The position numbers and the translations under genes were made by a program. Shown piece after piece: positions 8,526-17,934 of a DNA stretch of 64,000 nt (its first letter is position 1; every line of letters begins with the position of its first letter). This DNA is from CAVDHB01 sp963608705 (lineage in GTDB: Bacteria; Bacteroidota; Bacteroidia; Bacteroidales; Bacteroidaceae): NCBI GenBank assembly GCA_963608705.1, contig CAVDHB010000027.1, positions 124,001 to 188,000 of the forward strand. Reading direction: 5' to 3'. The notes below the pieces were generated by a model. That model saw nothing but the letters and a program-made list of their open reading frames with translations, searched no databases and was not told where the DNA came from.

Positions 8526-9337
8526 TGTACAAGGTCATCGAACAATTTTCGCAAGGGAAACACGACACGGCTTCTTGTGAGGACGGTCTATTTATTTCCC
8601 CTGCTTTCGCCGCAGTCGTTGACGGCTCTACCTCGAAAGGGGATTACCATTGGGGAAAGGCTTCTTCAGGCCGTCTGGCGAGACAAGTCTTGATAGAGAC
8701 GCTTGCCACACTTTCTCCAGAGGCCGATTATAAGGAAGCCGCCCACCATTTCACACAGGCGTTGAGGGATTACACCTTGCGGCATACACACTTCACACCC
8801 GAAGAAATGCCGGCAAAAGACCGCTTGACAGCCAGCATGGTGGTGTACAGCGACTTCCGAAAAGAGGTGTGGCAAATAGGAGACTGCCCGTTCTTGGCGG
8901 ACGGCATACTCCATGAAAACAGCAAACCCTCGGAAGCCATCCTTGCCGCTCAAAGAGCCGCCATATTAAAAGAAGCGTTGCAAAAAGGGATGACTGCCGC
9001 ACAACTTCAAGCGAATGACTTGGGACGAAAGGCCATACTTCCCTTGCTGAGAAAGCAATGCGAGGAACAGAACAAGACGTTCACGGTACTGGACGGTACT
9101 CCCGTCTACGAGCGAGGAATCCAAGTCAGTCACGTGGGAGATTGTCATGAACTCGTACTGGCTTCGGACGGTTATCCTCAACTTCTCCCCACCCTTCAAG
9201 AATCGGAGCAAGCCTTGCGGAATATCTTGACAGAAGACCCGCTTTGCATCCGCACGTTCAAGGCCACCAAAAGCGTGCGTCCTGGCAATGTATCGTTTGA
9301 CGACCGCACTTATCTCCGTATATCTTTACTGTCATGA
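8525..9337 (+). CDS. PP2C-like protein phosphatase, single domain
   Basis: A 270-residue soluble protein starting at the ATG that overlaps the folD stop. The layout is that of a PPM/PP2C serine/threonine phosphatase: CEDGLF (residues 18-23), VVDGSTSKG (31-39, in place of VADGMGGH), SHVGDCHELVLASDGYPQLL (about 205-224) and FDDRTYLRI near the C-terminus, so the metal-binding aspartates appear to be kept. Divergence from classic PP2C is large and the target is unknown. Neighbours are folate and thiamine genes, all joined by overlapping stops and starts, so its substrate could be metabolic rather than a protein. That is inference. Confidence 0.65.
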   Translation: MYKVIEQFSQGKHDTASCEDGLFISPAFAAVVDGSTSKGDYHWGKASSGRLARQVLIETLATLSPEADYKEAAHHFTQALRDYTLRHTHFTPEEMPAKDRLTASMVVYSDFRKEVWQIGDCPFLADGILHENSKPSEAILAAQRAAILKEALQKGMTAAQLQANDLGRKAILPLLRKQCEEQNKTFTVLDGTPVYERGIQVSHVGDCHELVLASDGYPQLLPTLQESEQALRNILTEDPLCIRTFKATKSVRPGNVSFDDRTYLRISLLS

Positions 9338-9927
9338 GACTCATCGTGATTACCACGCCTTGTCTCTTTCCGAAAGAGACGGAGTACATTCAGGCCCTGT
9401 TTGAGGAAGGGTTGGACATCCTGCACCTGAGGAAGCCGCAAGCCTCCGAACAGGAGATGGCTGACCTTATCCAGTCCATACCGTCTCGCTATCATTCACA
9501 CATCGTCCTCCACGACCATTTCCCTTTGGCGGGAAAATACAAGTTGAGAGGTGTGCATCTGAACAGGCGCAACCCCAATCCTCCCAAAAACTGGACGGGC
9601 AGTGTAAGTCGCTCGTGCCATTCCATTGAAGAAGTAGCCCGATGGAAAGCACATTGCGACTATGTGTTCCTAAGCCCTTTGTATGACAGCATCTCGAAAG
9701 AAGGATACCATTCCGCCTTTACTCCCGCCATGCTGAAAGCGGCCAATGAGATAATTGACGAACAAGTCATCGCCTTAGGCGGCGTGACAGCAGACAAGTT
9801 AGCCGAACTGAAAGCGTTCGGGTTCGGAGGTGCCGCCCTCTTGGGAGACGTGTGGCGATACAAGACCAATCTATCTCTATTCCGCACCCATTTCCAATCC
9901 ATCATAACACAAGCAAACACTCTCTAA
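9334..9927 (+). CDS. thiE: Thiamine phosphate synthase family protein (ThiE/TenI)
   Basis: A 197-residue TIM-barrel protein of the ThiE/TenI family: opening VITTPCLFPKE, DILHLRKP, the LRGVHLNRR strand, SRSCHSIEEV, YVFLSPLYDSISKEGY and the phosphate-binding ALGGV plus GGAALLGDVW. ThiE joins HMP-pyrophosphate and thiazole phosphate to thiamine phosphate; the short TenI-like branch may lack synthase activity. ATGA overlap with the gene before and TAATG overlap with thiD after show one translationally coupled operon. The adjacency to thiD favours a thiamine-salvage role. Confidence 0.85.
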   Translation: MRLIVITTPCLFPKETEYIQALFEEGLDILHLRKPQASEQEMADLIQSIPSRYHSHIVLHDHFPLAGKYKLRGVHLNRRNPNPPKNWTGSVSRSCHSIEEVARWKAHCDYVFLSPLYDSISKEGYHSAFTPAMLKAANEIIDEQVIALGGVTADKLAELKAFGFGGAALLGDVWRYKTNLSLFRTHFQSIITQANTL

Positions 9928-10754
9928 TGAAACCATTCACAAATCCTCCGATAGTCCTGACCATCGCCGGTTCCGACTGCTCCGGCGGCGCAGGCATACA
10001 GGCAGACATCAAGACTATCTCCTCCTTAGGCTGCTATGCGGCCTCAGTCATCACAGCCATCACTTCCCAGAACACCTTAGGCGTGCAAGCGGTACTCCCC
10101 TTGCCTGCCAGCACAGTGAGCACACAAATCGAAAGTGTTTGCACCGACCTGAAAGTGAAAGCGGTAAAAATCGGGATGATTCCCAATACAGAATGCGCAA
10201 GGGTAATTGTCAAACAACTAAAACAATTCAAGCCTTCTTTCATCGTGTATGACCCCGTGATGGTTTCCACCAGCGGAAAAGCCTTGATGGAAGAAGAAAC
10301 AATCTCATTCGTCCGCAAGGAACTCTTCCCTCTCTGTACTCTCCTCACTCCTAACCTGCCTGAAGCCTCCCGCCTATTAGAGGGCATGGAAATCCGGAAC
10401 GAAGAGGATATGGACAAAGCCGCCACTGAACTGGCCGAAACCTACCATACGTCCATCCTGCTGAAAGGCGGTCACTTGGACAGTTCCGACATGATGGACA
10501 TCCTTCACCTGCCCTCTTCCATCAAGCGTGACGTGCGCCATTTCGTTTATCATTCTGATAAAATCATCTCCCCCAACCTCCACGGCACAGGCTGCACCCT
10601 TTCTTCCGCTATCGCCTCCTATTTAGCCGGCGGTTACAGCCTGCCCGATTCCGTAGAATTCTCCAAGGACTACCTCACAGAAGCGATCCGGCAAGCTCGC
10701 AACATGGAGATAGGACACGGCAACGGTCCTTTGTGGCATTTCTTCAGAAGATAA
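9927..10754 (+). CDS. thiD: Hydroxymethylpyrimidine (phosphate) kinase ThiD
   Basis: A 275-residue ribokinase-fold kinase that phosphorylates HMP and HMP-P in thiamine synthesis. N-terminus VLTIAGSDCSGGAGIQADIK is the ThiD signature; further VYDPVMVSTSGKALM, LLTPNLPEA and the C-terminal NLHGTGCTLSSAIASYLA with the catalytic Asp/anion-hole GTGC motif. The frame is open 25 codons upstream inside thiE, but the ATG at 9927, overlapping the thiE stop by one base, gives the normal length. Last gene of the folD operon, followed by a strong bidirectional hairpin. Confidence 0.95.
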   Translation: MKPFTNPPIVLTIAGSDCSGGAGIQADIKTISSLGCYAASVITAITSQNTLGVQAVLPLPASTVSTQIESVCTDLKVKAVKIGMIPNTECARVIVKQLKQFKPSFIVYDPVMVSTSGKALMEEETISFVRKELFPLCTLLTPNLPEASRLLEGMEIRNEEDMDKAATELAETYHTSILLKGGHLDSSDMMDILHLPSSIKRDVRHFVYHSDKIISPNLHGTGCTLSSAIASYLAGGYSLPDSVEFSKDYLTEAIRQARNMEIGHGNGPLWHFFRR

Positions 10755-10881
10755 TCACTTAGTGTGTTCTATCAGAACCGTGTCGTATTTCGCACTCATT
10801 TACCCTGTGGAATATAATTCAGAATGCGGAGGATAACCTTGAAAAACTTCGAGATTTGAAAACCCGTGTTTAACGTAAGAG

Positions 10882-10924
10882 AATGAGGCTGTGTCGTAAT
10901 TAAGTTTTGCGACACAGCCTCATT
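10882..10924. terminator. Bidirectional terminator between thiD and ftsK
   Basis: A perfect 15-bp stem (AATGAGGCTGTGTCG with CGACACAGCCTCATT) and a 13-base loop lie between two converging genes. I see nothing else in the ~190-base gap. Confidence 0.75.
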
Positions 10925-10945
10925 GGTTACTTCAAACAAAATCGC

Positions 10946-13366
10946 CTATTGGTTGTTCAGCTTCCTGTCCAAGTCGTTCTCATTTGCGCAAAGCACGTCA
11001 CGAGCTTTGCTGCCACGAGACGGGCCTACCACACCGGCAGCCTCCAATTGATCCATCAACCGACCGGCACGATTATAGCCTACGGAGAATTTACGCTGGA
11101 TGAGAGAAGCTGAACCAAGCTGGTGTATCACAACCAGACGGGCGGCTTCCTCAAACAAGGGGTCACGCTGTCCGCCTCCATATCCTCCGGCAGAAGAACC
11201 CTTGTCACCACCATCCTCGTCCATCGACACTTCCGGCAGCTCAAAGGCTGTCACATAGCCTTGTTGCTGGCTTATATAGCTACAGATATTCTCAATCTCG
11301 TCTGTGTCCACAAACGCACACTGCACACGGGTGGGGTCATTGCCATTCGTGACAAGCATGTCACCACGGCCTATCAAACGATTGGCACCCGTTCTGTCCA
11401 GGATGGTACGCGAGTCCGTAGAAGACATCACCTTGAAAGCGATACGCATGGGGAAGTTGGCCTTGATAGTACCCGTGATGATGTTGGTCGTAGGACGCTG
11501 TGTGGCGATAATCATGTGAATGCCCACCGCACGTGCCAACTGGGCGATACGGGCAATAGGAAGCTCGATTTCTTTCCCGGCGGTCATAATCAAGTCACCG
11601 AACTCGTCTATCACCACTACGATGTAAGGTAAATAGTGGTGTCCATTCTGCGGGTTCAGTTTCCGGCTTATGAACTTCTCGTTGTATTCCTTTATATTCC
11701 GCGCCCTTGCCTGCTTCAGCAGATCATAACGGTTGTCCATTTCCTGACACAGGCTCTTCAAGGTGCGGATGACCTTGGTAATATCCGTAATCACAGGCTC
11801 TTCGTCTTCTCCTTCCACCTTGGCAAGGAACTGACGCTCAATGGGGTTGTACACGCTAAACTCCACCTTCTTCGGGTCAATCATCACAAACTTCAACTCT
11901 GCGGGATGTTTCTTATAGAGCAATGAGGTGATGATGGCGTTCAATCCTACAGACTTACCTTGACCCGTAGCACCAGCCACAAGGATGTGGGGAGCCTTGG
12001 CCAAGTCGAGCATGAACACCTCGTTCGTAATGGTCTTTCCCAATGCAATTGGCAAATCGAAGGAAGACTCCTGAAACTTGCGGCTGTTCAAGATACTCTT
12101 CATGGAGACGGTGTTCTTTACCTTGTTAGGCACCTCAATACCGATAGTACCTTTTCCCGGTATGGGGGCAATGATACGAATGCCCATAGCGGCGAGGCTT
12201 AGTGCAATGTCATCTTCCAGATTACGTATCTTGGCGATACGCACACCCTCTGCAGGAGTTATCTCGTACAGTGTCACCGTTGGGCCGATGGTCGCTTTGA
12301 TGCCTGATATTTCCACACCAAAGTTGTGCAACACGTCTGTGATACGATTTTGGTTATCCCGCTGTTCTTTCATGTTCACTGGCGGTGTGGCAGAACCATG
12401 CTGTGCCAACAAGGACACAGGCGGGAATTTGTAGTTTTCCAGATCCAGTCTCGGATTATAAGGAGCCAAAATGTCGGATGAAGCCTCTTCCACTTCCCTT
12501 CCTGTCTCTACCTGCATCTGCATATCCTTGTCCTCCGGTTCTATGGGAGAAGGTGAAGTCTCCGCCACCGTAGCTTCGTTCTCCTCGTGTGCTTCACCCA
12601 TGAGGTTCACCACCACAGGTTGCGGTTCCTCCGTCTTTTCAGGCTCCATTTCTTCTTCCTCGTCTTTCGCCGTATAGATAGGCATTACATCCACGTCTTC
12701 CTTGGCCTTCGGCAGATCTTTGGACAATTCTGACATCGGAGTCCGAGGATGGAATATTTTCCGGATACCAGCCACGACACACGAATTGAGATAAATCGCA
12801 TACAGCAGCCCCGTCACCACCAATGTGATGATAAGACCGGGCATTCCTATATTCTGTACCAGCACCCGGCAGATATATTCGCCATGCCGTCCCCCATACC
12901 GTATGTAATCCGGTCCTATCCATTCGAACAAGGAGGTATGCACATCCATACAAGCCAGAAAAGCAGAACACCATATCATGACAAAGCCGAAATTAAAGAA
13001 CCATTTCAGCAAATTCACACGGTAGACACGCATCAGCCGAACACCGCTGGCCAGCAAAAACACGGGTATCAACACCGCCGAGACTCCGAAGCCGTCATTG
13101 ATGAAGAAATGGCTCATCTCTGCTCCCCATCGTCCGCAGCTGTTCAGAAAAGTATCCTCAGCTGTATTCCTCGCACTTTCCAACAAGCTCTGGTCTTGAC
13201 TGCCAGTTGAGAAAAAATTTATGAAAGCCATGCCCATGACAATGGAGAGAGCTATCACGACCAGTCCGATACATGACCGTAAACTTCCGTTTCTCAGCAT
13301 CCCGGACCATTTCTTTTTTATCTTTAAAACACCGCTTTTTGAAATGTGATTATCCTTATATTCCAT
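10946..13366 (-). CDS. ftsK: DNA translocase FtsK
   Basis: An 806-residue septal DNA motor. The N-terminal ~200 residues hold four membrane segments (about 34-52, 94-108, 122-140, 176-198). A Glu/Pro-rich linker (225-300) leads to the motor: alpha domain, then beta RecA-like ATPase with Walker A GATGQGKSV (465-473), Walker B VVIDEFGDLI (about 580) and the C-terminal gamma winged helix that reads KOPS-like DNA sites (SASLIQRKFSVGYNRAGRLM). It pumps chromosome ends during division and activates XerCD. I chose the ATG at 13366 (MEYKDNHISK); a TTG further up would start inside the promoter box. Confidence 0.95.
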   Translation of the reverse strand: MEYKDNHISKSGVLKIKKKWSGMLRNGSLRSCIGLVVIALSIVMGMAFINFFSTGSQDQSLLESARNTAEDTFLNSCGRWGAEMSHFFINDGFGVSAVLIPVFLLASGVRLMRVYRVNLLKWFFNFGFVMIWCSAFLACMDVHTSLFEWIGPDYIRYGGRHGEYICRVLVQNIGMPGLIITLVVTGLLYAIYLNSCVVAGIRKIFHPRTPMSELSKDLPKAKEDVDVMPIYTAKDEEEEMEPEKTEEPQPVVVNLMGEAHEENEATVAETSPSPIEPEDKDMQMQVETGREVEEASSDILAPYNPRLDLENYKFPPVSLLAQHGSATPPVNMKEQRDNQNRITDVLHNFGVEISGIKATIGPTVTLYEITPAEGVRIAKIRNLEDDIALSLAAMGIRIIAPIPGKGTIGIEVPNKVKNTVSMKSILNSRKFQESSFDLPIALGKTITNEVFMLDLAKAPHILVAGATGQGKSVGLNAIITSLLYKKHPAELKFVMIDPKKVEFSVYNPIERQFLAKVEGEDEEPVITDITKVIRTLKSLCQEMDNRYDLLKQARARNIKEYNEKFISRKLNPQNGHHYLPYIVVVIDEFGDLIMTAGKEIELPIARIAQLARAVGIHMIIATQRPTTNIITGTIKANFPMRIAFKVMSSTDSRTILDRTGANRLIGRGDMLVTNGNDPTRVQCAFVDTDEIENICSYISQQQGYVTAFELPEVSMDEDGGDKGSSAGGYGGGQRDPLFEEAARLVVIHQLGSASLIQRKFSVGYNRAGRLMDQLEAAGVVGPSRGSKARDVLCANENDLDRKLNNQ

Positions 13367-13386
13367 AGATATGCTTATTTTTCGTG

Positions 13387-13394
13387 CGAATGTA
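13387..13394 (-). promoter_or_regulatory. -7 box for ftsK
   Basis: TACATTCG on the minus strand (TAnnTTYG, one change from consensus), 20 bases before the ftsK ATG. Confidence 0.4.
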
Positions 13395-13500
13395 CTCAAG
13401 AATTTGAAGAAAACCTAATTTCCGCTACATTAATAAATTAATATTTACGCTCTATAACAAATAGTGCGGGTCAAATCACTACTTTTTCGGAGATAATGCT

Positions 13501-13508
13501 TATCTTTG
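13501..13508 (+). promoter_or_regulatory. -7 box upstream of the glycosidase region
   Basis: TATCTTTG, perfect TAnnTTTG. It lies 10 bases ahead of a 47-codon frame and 187 bases ahead of the first glycosidase gene, for which it may be the promoter. Confidence 0.45.
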
Positions 13509-13518
13509 CAGACATGAA

Positions 13519-13662
13519 ATGCCTCATGGCAAATATAAAGTGACCATAGAGCCCACAGGCACGCAAGGCAACTGGTGGAACAAGCGTGGCGACAAATTTG
13601 GCTCCACCGACTGCATTGCGCAGATAGACGGTATCTACGTAATAGTGAAAGGTCATGAATGA
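13519..13662 (+). pseudogene. 47-codon frame, probable gene remnant
   Basis: Open frame from ATG 13519 (MPHGKYKVTIEPTGTQGNWW) to TGA 13662. The composition is protein-like (IAQIDGIYVIVKGHE at the end, good codon use), but it begins only 10 bases after a -7 box and has no room for a normal leader. It looks like the C-terminal end of a larger protein fused to a promoter by deletion. It may instead be a small leader gene for the glycosidase that starts 33 bases later. I do not recognise the parent family. Confidence 0.4.
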
Positions 13663-13695
13663 AGAAGACAATCTATCTTAATAAACAACAAAACA

Positions 13696-15693
13696 ATGAC
13701 AAACATCATTAAAGGAACTCTATTAAGCCTTGCCTTGATGCCCGCCATTATGGCATCGGCGGCAAGCACGGTAGACTTTAAAGTCAGCAAAACTACTGGG
13801 GCGATAGACAGCATCGGCGTGTCGGGCGACGCAAACCACATGAACTGGGTGTTGCGTACTGACCGTTCACAGTACAAGTGGGTCGGTCCGAACTATGGCT
13901 GGGGACTTGGCTACCTCTCCGTAAACGGAGTGAAACATGAATGGGACAAGCCTTCCTCCATGAAGAACGGCGGCATGAAGGTGAGCTACATGACAGGCGG
14001 CATACGCATAGACGTGGTTCGCACATATAATAAAGGTATGCTCACCGAACGTTACACGTTCACCAACACCACCGCCAAAGCCGTACAGCTTTCGAATATC
14101 GGCATATACACTCCTTTCAACGACAACTATCCCACGGCTTCGACCTGCATGACCAACCGCTGCAACGCCTCGATATGGCCAGGCGGAGACTATGCCTACG
14201 TGGTGGCCAACAGGATGTCGGGACGTGGAACGGGTCTCGGACTGATGACTACCGAGAACGGATTCACGAGCTATGACGTGTGGGAACGGGCAAAAGACCA
14301 CGCCTATTCCAACTTCCGTGGCGTCATTTCCCTTGCCCCGGCAGACTGTATGCTGAAGAAAGGTGGCAGCGTGAGCGTGTCATGGAAGTTGTTCGCACAT
14401 GAAGGAACCAAGGATTTCTACAAGCAGATTGTTGCCCTCGGAGGAGCGGTGATGTCGTCTGACAAATACGTCTATCAGGTTGGCGAGACGGCAAAGCTGA
14501 CCCTCACCACAGCAAAGGGCGCAAGCACGAAGGAAGTGAAGATTACCAAGCCTGGCGAAATGAAGGTCGAAATGGTGAACGGCAATAAGCACACATACGC
14601 TGAACTGCTGGGCGTGTCGTCATACTACGGCCTTATGCAGAAGAGAGTGGACTTCATTCTCGACCATCAGCAGATGAATGACCCGCAAAGCCCACGCTAC
14701 GGAGCATACATGGTGTACGACAACGACCTGAACAAAATCTATATGAACGACGGCGCACGCCGTAGCAACGACACGGGTGATGGCCGTGAGCGCATAGGCA
14801 TGGGCATACTGCTTGCAAAATGGCAGCTGCTCCACCCGTCTGACAGACTGAAAGAGTCGCTTGTACGCTATGCCTCGTTCGTCAGAAACAAACTCCAGAC
14901 AGCAGACTACACCACCAAACAGGCTTCTGATGACCAATGGAAAGACCGTGGATATAACTATCCTTGGGCTGCCGACTACTATTTCTATATGTACGACGTG
15001 ACCAAAGACCCAACATTCGCGATGCACGGTTACAACACGATGAAAGCTCTCTTCCGCCGCTTCCATTATGGATTCTACTGCATCAACATCCCCGTGTTGC
15101 ACAGCATGAAAGTGCTGCGTGAGGCTGGAATGACGGCACAGGCAGACTCGCTGATGGCATCTTACAAGAAGACGGCAGACATATTCATAAAGAACGGACT
15201 GAACTTCCCGCACCATGAGGTGAACTATGAGCAGAGCATCATAGCTCCTGCCACGCAGTTTCTGTGCGAGATGTACATCGAAACGAAAGACCCGCATTGT
15301 CTTGAGACAGCACGGTTGTTCCTCCCGGCTGTGGAATCATTCGCCGCAAAGCAGCCCTCTTGCCACCTGAACGACATTGCCATACGTCACTGGGACGGCT
15401 ACTGGTTCGGCAAGAAACGCTTGTGGGGCGACACGTTCCCGCACTATTGGAGTACCATCAACGCCAACGTCTTCCACTACTACGCACAAATAACTGGTAA
15501 TAAGCAGTATCAGAAGCGTGCGGAAAACATCGTCCGCAACAACCTGTGCAACTTCTTTGAGGACGGAAAGGCCAGCTGCGCCTTCATTTATCCTCGTCTT
15601 GTCAATGGCGAGAAGGCGCACTGCTATGACCCTTACGCCAACGACCAAGACTGGGCAATGGCGTACTACCTGTTAGTGGATAAAAATTTGTAA
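13696..15693 (+). CDS. Putative six-hairpin glycoside hydrolase
   Basis: A 665-residue secreted protein (signal peptide MTNIIKGTLLSLALMPAIMA, cleaved after ASA). Residues ~25-260 form a beta-sandwich-like N domain; residues ~290-665 are rich in Tyr/Trp/His helices of the (alpha/alpha)6 six-hairpin type, with motifs such as RERIGMGILLAKWQL, YNYPWAADYYFYMYD, FPHHEVNYEQSIIAPATQFL and HYWSTINANVFHYYAQITG. This resembles uncharacterised Bacteroides enzymes around family GH154, but I cannot assign a family firmly. It would act in the periplasm or at the surface. Its neighbour on the opposite strand is a GH146 beta-L-arabinofuranosidase, suggesting a role on arabinose- or uronate-decorated glycans. 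Confidence 0.6.
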   Translation: MTNIIKGTLLSLALMPAIMASAASTVDFKVSKTTGAIDSIGVSGDANHMNWVLRTDRSQYKWVGPNYGWGLGYLSVNGVKHEWDKPSSMKNGGMKVSYMTGGIRIDVVRTYNKGMLTERYTFTNTTAKAVQLSNIGIYTPFNDNYPTASTCMTNRCNASIWPGGDYAYVVANRMSGRGTGLGLMTTENGFTSYDVWERAKDHAYSNFRGVISLAPADCMLKKGGSVSVSWKLFAHEGTKDFYKQIVALGGAVMSSDKYVYQVGETAKLTLTTAKGASTKEVKITKPGEMKVEMVNGNKHTYAELLGVSSYYGLMQKRVDFILDHQQMNDPQSPRYGAYMVYDNDLNKIYMNDGARRSNDTGDGRERIGMGILLAKWQLLHPSDRLKESLVRYASFVRNKLQTADYTTKQASDDQWKDRGYNYPWAADYYFYMYDVTKDPTFAMHGYNTMKALFRRFHYGFYCINIPVLHSMKVLREAGMTAQADSLMASYKKTADIFIKNGLNFPHHEVNYEQSIIAPATQFLCEMYIETKDPHCLETARLFLPAVESFAAKQPSCHLNDIAIRHWDGYWFGKKRLWGDTFPHYWSTINANVFHYYAQITGNKQYQKRAENIVRNNLCNFFEDGKASCAFIYPRLVNGEKAHCYDPYANDQDWAMAYYLLVDKNL

Positions 15694-15701
15694 TCTATCG
15701 A

Positions 15702-15742
15702 ATAAGGTTCGCAAAGCTAAAGAAACGCTTTACGAACCTTAT
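15702..15742. terminator. Hairpin between converging glycosidase genes
   Basis: ATAAGGTTCG pairs with CGAACCTTAT, with a further AAAG/CTTT inside, in the 103-base gap between the six-hairpin gene and the GH146 gene. Confidence 0.6.
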
Positions 15743-15796
15743 CTATTATTTTTAAGGATTATCCGCAGAAATATTCTACTCTCCTGCAATCAACAC

Positions 15797-17719
15797 TCAC
15801 TTCTTTACGTTCCAATACACCACATAGCGGTTGCGGGTTATGTCGTACAGCGGACGAATGTCGAAACCTTCGGACGACTTAAAGCGCAACGGAGTGCTTG
15901 TGGGCGTTATGCTTTTAGAGGGCTTGTCTATGTCCATCTTGAGGGAAGTGGGCAGGTCGGCAGGCACATGGAAATCATACGTATAGTAGTCATTGTACTT
16001 TTTCGGGTCTGAGAAAGGCGCCGGAGCTTGGATACCCTTGTTTCCCATATCTCCCGCAAGCACTATCGGCCCATACAGAAGAGCGGCTCTCGACTTGTCA
16101 CCGTATGCCGTCTCAGTGTGCAGGGTCATCTGATAGTCAGCCTCCACCTTGTCTCCATTGTTCCACTCTCTGGTGATAGCCACGTATGAGCCGTTGCTCT
16201 TCGACGGCACTTTCACGGCTTTTCCATTCACTTTCATCACAGAGCGTTTGCTCCAAGCAGGCACCCTCATATAGAAAGTAGTGGTGACAGGACGGTCTAC
16301 TGACACAGTGAGCACAGTCTTTCCCTTGTTCGGGAAGTCTGTATCCTGCCTTACAGACATACCTTTTTCCGTCCAATGCACGGTTGAAGGTATGAAAAGG
16401 TTCACATACAAGGCATTGTCATTATGATAATAAATGCCCTCTCCATACTTGGCATGGTTCTCAAAGCCACTGCCCACACAACACCAATAGGAACTGTCGG
16501 GCGTGCTGTACAACTTGAATGCGCCCGAAAGCAGAGGCTGGAAATAATGTACCATACCGGTAGCAGGGTCTTGCTGCCCCATTATCTGGTTGAACAACGC
16601 ACGCTCATAGTATTCCACCAGACGTTCATCTGCCGTCCAAGTGAACAGATGGCGGTTAAGTTTCAACATGTTATACGTGCAGCACGTCTCCCCCGTATAT
16701 CCGCTGATGTGCTTGGAAAACTGCTTGGGGTCGAAGAAGTGTTCCTTGTCGCTTGAGCATCCCGTCACGAACACATGCCCGTTCATCATCGTCCGCCAGA
16801 AAAACGCTGCCGCACGTCGGCTGTCAGCATTACCGCTCAGCTCGTAATTGCGCGCCTCCGCCAACACTTTCGGGATGAAAGTATTGGTATGCTTGGTACC
16901 GAAATCCTCCCTTTCAGCCTTCAACGGGTCTATCACCTCGTTGTGATAGAAGAAGCGCGCCACGCCTTCAAATCGTTTGTCTCCTGTCAGAGCGTACAGA
17001 TTATAGAAACTCTCGTTGATACCACCGAACTCGTTGCGTATCATTTTCCTGCGCCGCGTGTCATCCACGCCATGCAGTTTCTTCACAGCCCATAGTCCCA
17101 TGTCTTTCGCCATGGTGAGGGCAAGGGGATTTCCAGCATACAGATACTGGTCGATTAAGCTCGACATGATTTTATGGAGAGTGTACCACGGCGCCCAAAC
17201 ACCCTCCCCTCTCATATTACGGTTTATCAGTTGCTCCGGGAAGGCGCTGAGGTATCCGTTACCGTATGACTGCTGAACGACACGCAAGGCTTTGAGTATA
17301 CTGTCTCCTTTCTGCCGGAAAGTCTCCTCACCCGTCTGCGCATACATCAAGGCAAGCGCCGAGAGCATGTGTCCTGTGATGTGTCCGCGCAGCTCACAGT
17401 CCAGACTTTCCCATCCGCCGAGCTTCTTGACGGTGAAATAGCCGCCTTCTTTGCCTGACGGCACTCCCGCCGTCACTTGAAAGCTGTGTATCAACGTCTG
17501 TACAGGAATGCGCATCATCCATGCCGAATCCCTGAGCATGTTGTCACGGAAACGTGATGGAAGCAACCGCACATCGCTCAACTTGAACGGTATGACCTTT
17601 GTCTTCACTCCACTTTTTACTACCATCTTGTCCTCAAAGAGTCCAGGGTAGACACTCTGCGCCGCAATGTGGGACAAAGGAATAGTAAGCAATGAGATTC
17701 CGATTAATATTCTTTTCAT
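15797..17719 (-). CDS. Beta-L-arabinofuranosidase, GH146 type
   Basis: A 640-residue secreted enzyme (signal peptide ending SHIAA, residues 1-20) with the DUF1680/beta-L-arabinofuranosidase (alpha/alpha)6 domain through about residue 430 and C-terminal beta-sandwiches. The zinc-cysteine active site is visible: GETCCTYNM (E344, C346) and WCCVGSG (C413, C414), the latter holding the nucleophilic cysteine in GH127/GH146 enzymes. The CCVGSGFENHAKYGEGIYYH pattern is typical of GH146 rather than GH127. Expected action: removal of terminal beta-L-arabinofuranose, as on rhamnogalacturonan or arabinogalactan chains. No close SusC/D pair or regulator accompanies it. Confidence 0.85.
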   Translation of the reverse strand: MKRILIGISLLTIPLSHIAAQSVYPGLFEDKMVVKSGVKTKVIPFKLSDVRLLPSRFRDNMLRDSAWMMRIPVQTLIHSFQVTAGVPSGKEGGYFTVKKLGGWESLDCELRGHITGHMLSALALMYAQTGEETFRQKGDSILKALRVVQQSYGNGYLSAFPEQLINRNMRGEGVWAPWYTLHKIMSSLIDQYLYAGNPLALTMAKDMGLWAVKKLHGVDDTRRRKMIRNEFGGINESFYNLYALTGDKRFEGVARFFYHNEVIDPLKAEREDFGTKHTNTFIPKVLAEARNYELSGNADSRRAAAFFWRTMMNGHVFVTGCSSDKEHFFDPKQFSKHISGYTGETCCTYNMLKLNRHLFTWTADERLVEYYERALFNQIMGQQDPATGMVHYFQPLLSGAFKLYSTPDSSYWCCVGSGFENHAKYGEGIYYHNDNALYVNLFIPSTVHWTEKGMSVRQDTDFPNKGKTVLTVSVDRPVTTTFYMRVPAWSKRSVMKVNGKAVKVPSKSNGSYVAITREWNNGDKVEADYQMTLHTETAYGDKSRAALLYGPIVLAGDMGNKGIQAPAPFSDPKKYNDYYTYDFHVPADLPTSLKMDIDKPSKSITPTSTPLRFKSSEGFDIRPLYDITRNRYVVYWNVKK

Positions 17720-17876
17720 GTGATAGTGTTATTTGAATGTTACGTTAACAATAGGCCCACGGATAATCGTCATCGTTTTATCAGAGAGCTTGCAATATAG
17801 ATACGTATGAGCCATGTATCTTACTTGTTCTGCCACCACCATATTCAATACGTAAAGTTGCATGTATGATTGGTTA

Positions 17877-17904
17877 GTAGAGACGTGATTAATCACGTCT
17901 CCAC
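17877..17904. repeat. Small palindromic repeat, copy 1
   Basis: GTAGAGACGTGAT, TA, ATCACGTCTCCAC: 13-base arms with one mismatch and a 2-base spacer. Related copies lie at 25784, 55264 and 55381. Here it sits just before the 3' remnant of an AAA-ATPase-like gene. Confidence 0.75.
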
Positions 17905-17934
17905 ATTACTATATAAACACTATTAAGTTGGATG

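Noticed and set aside
9240..9334. TPP riboswitch ahead of thiE
   Set aside because: The region is coding in the preceding gene with overlapping stop/start; no CTGAGA-type core seen.
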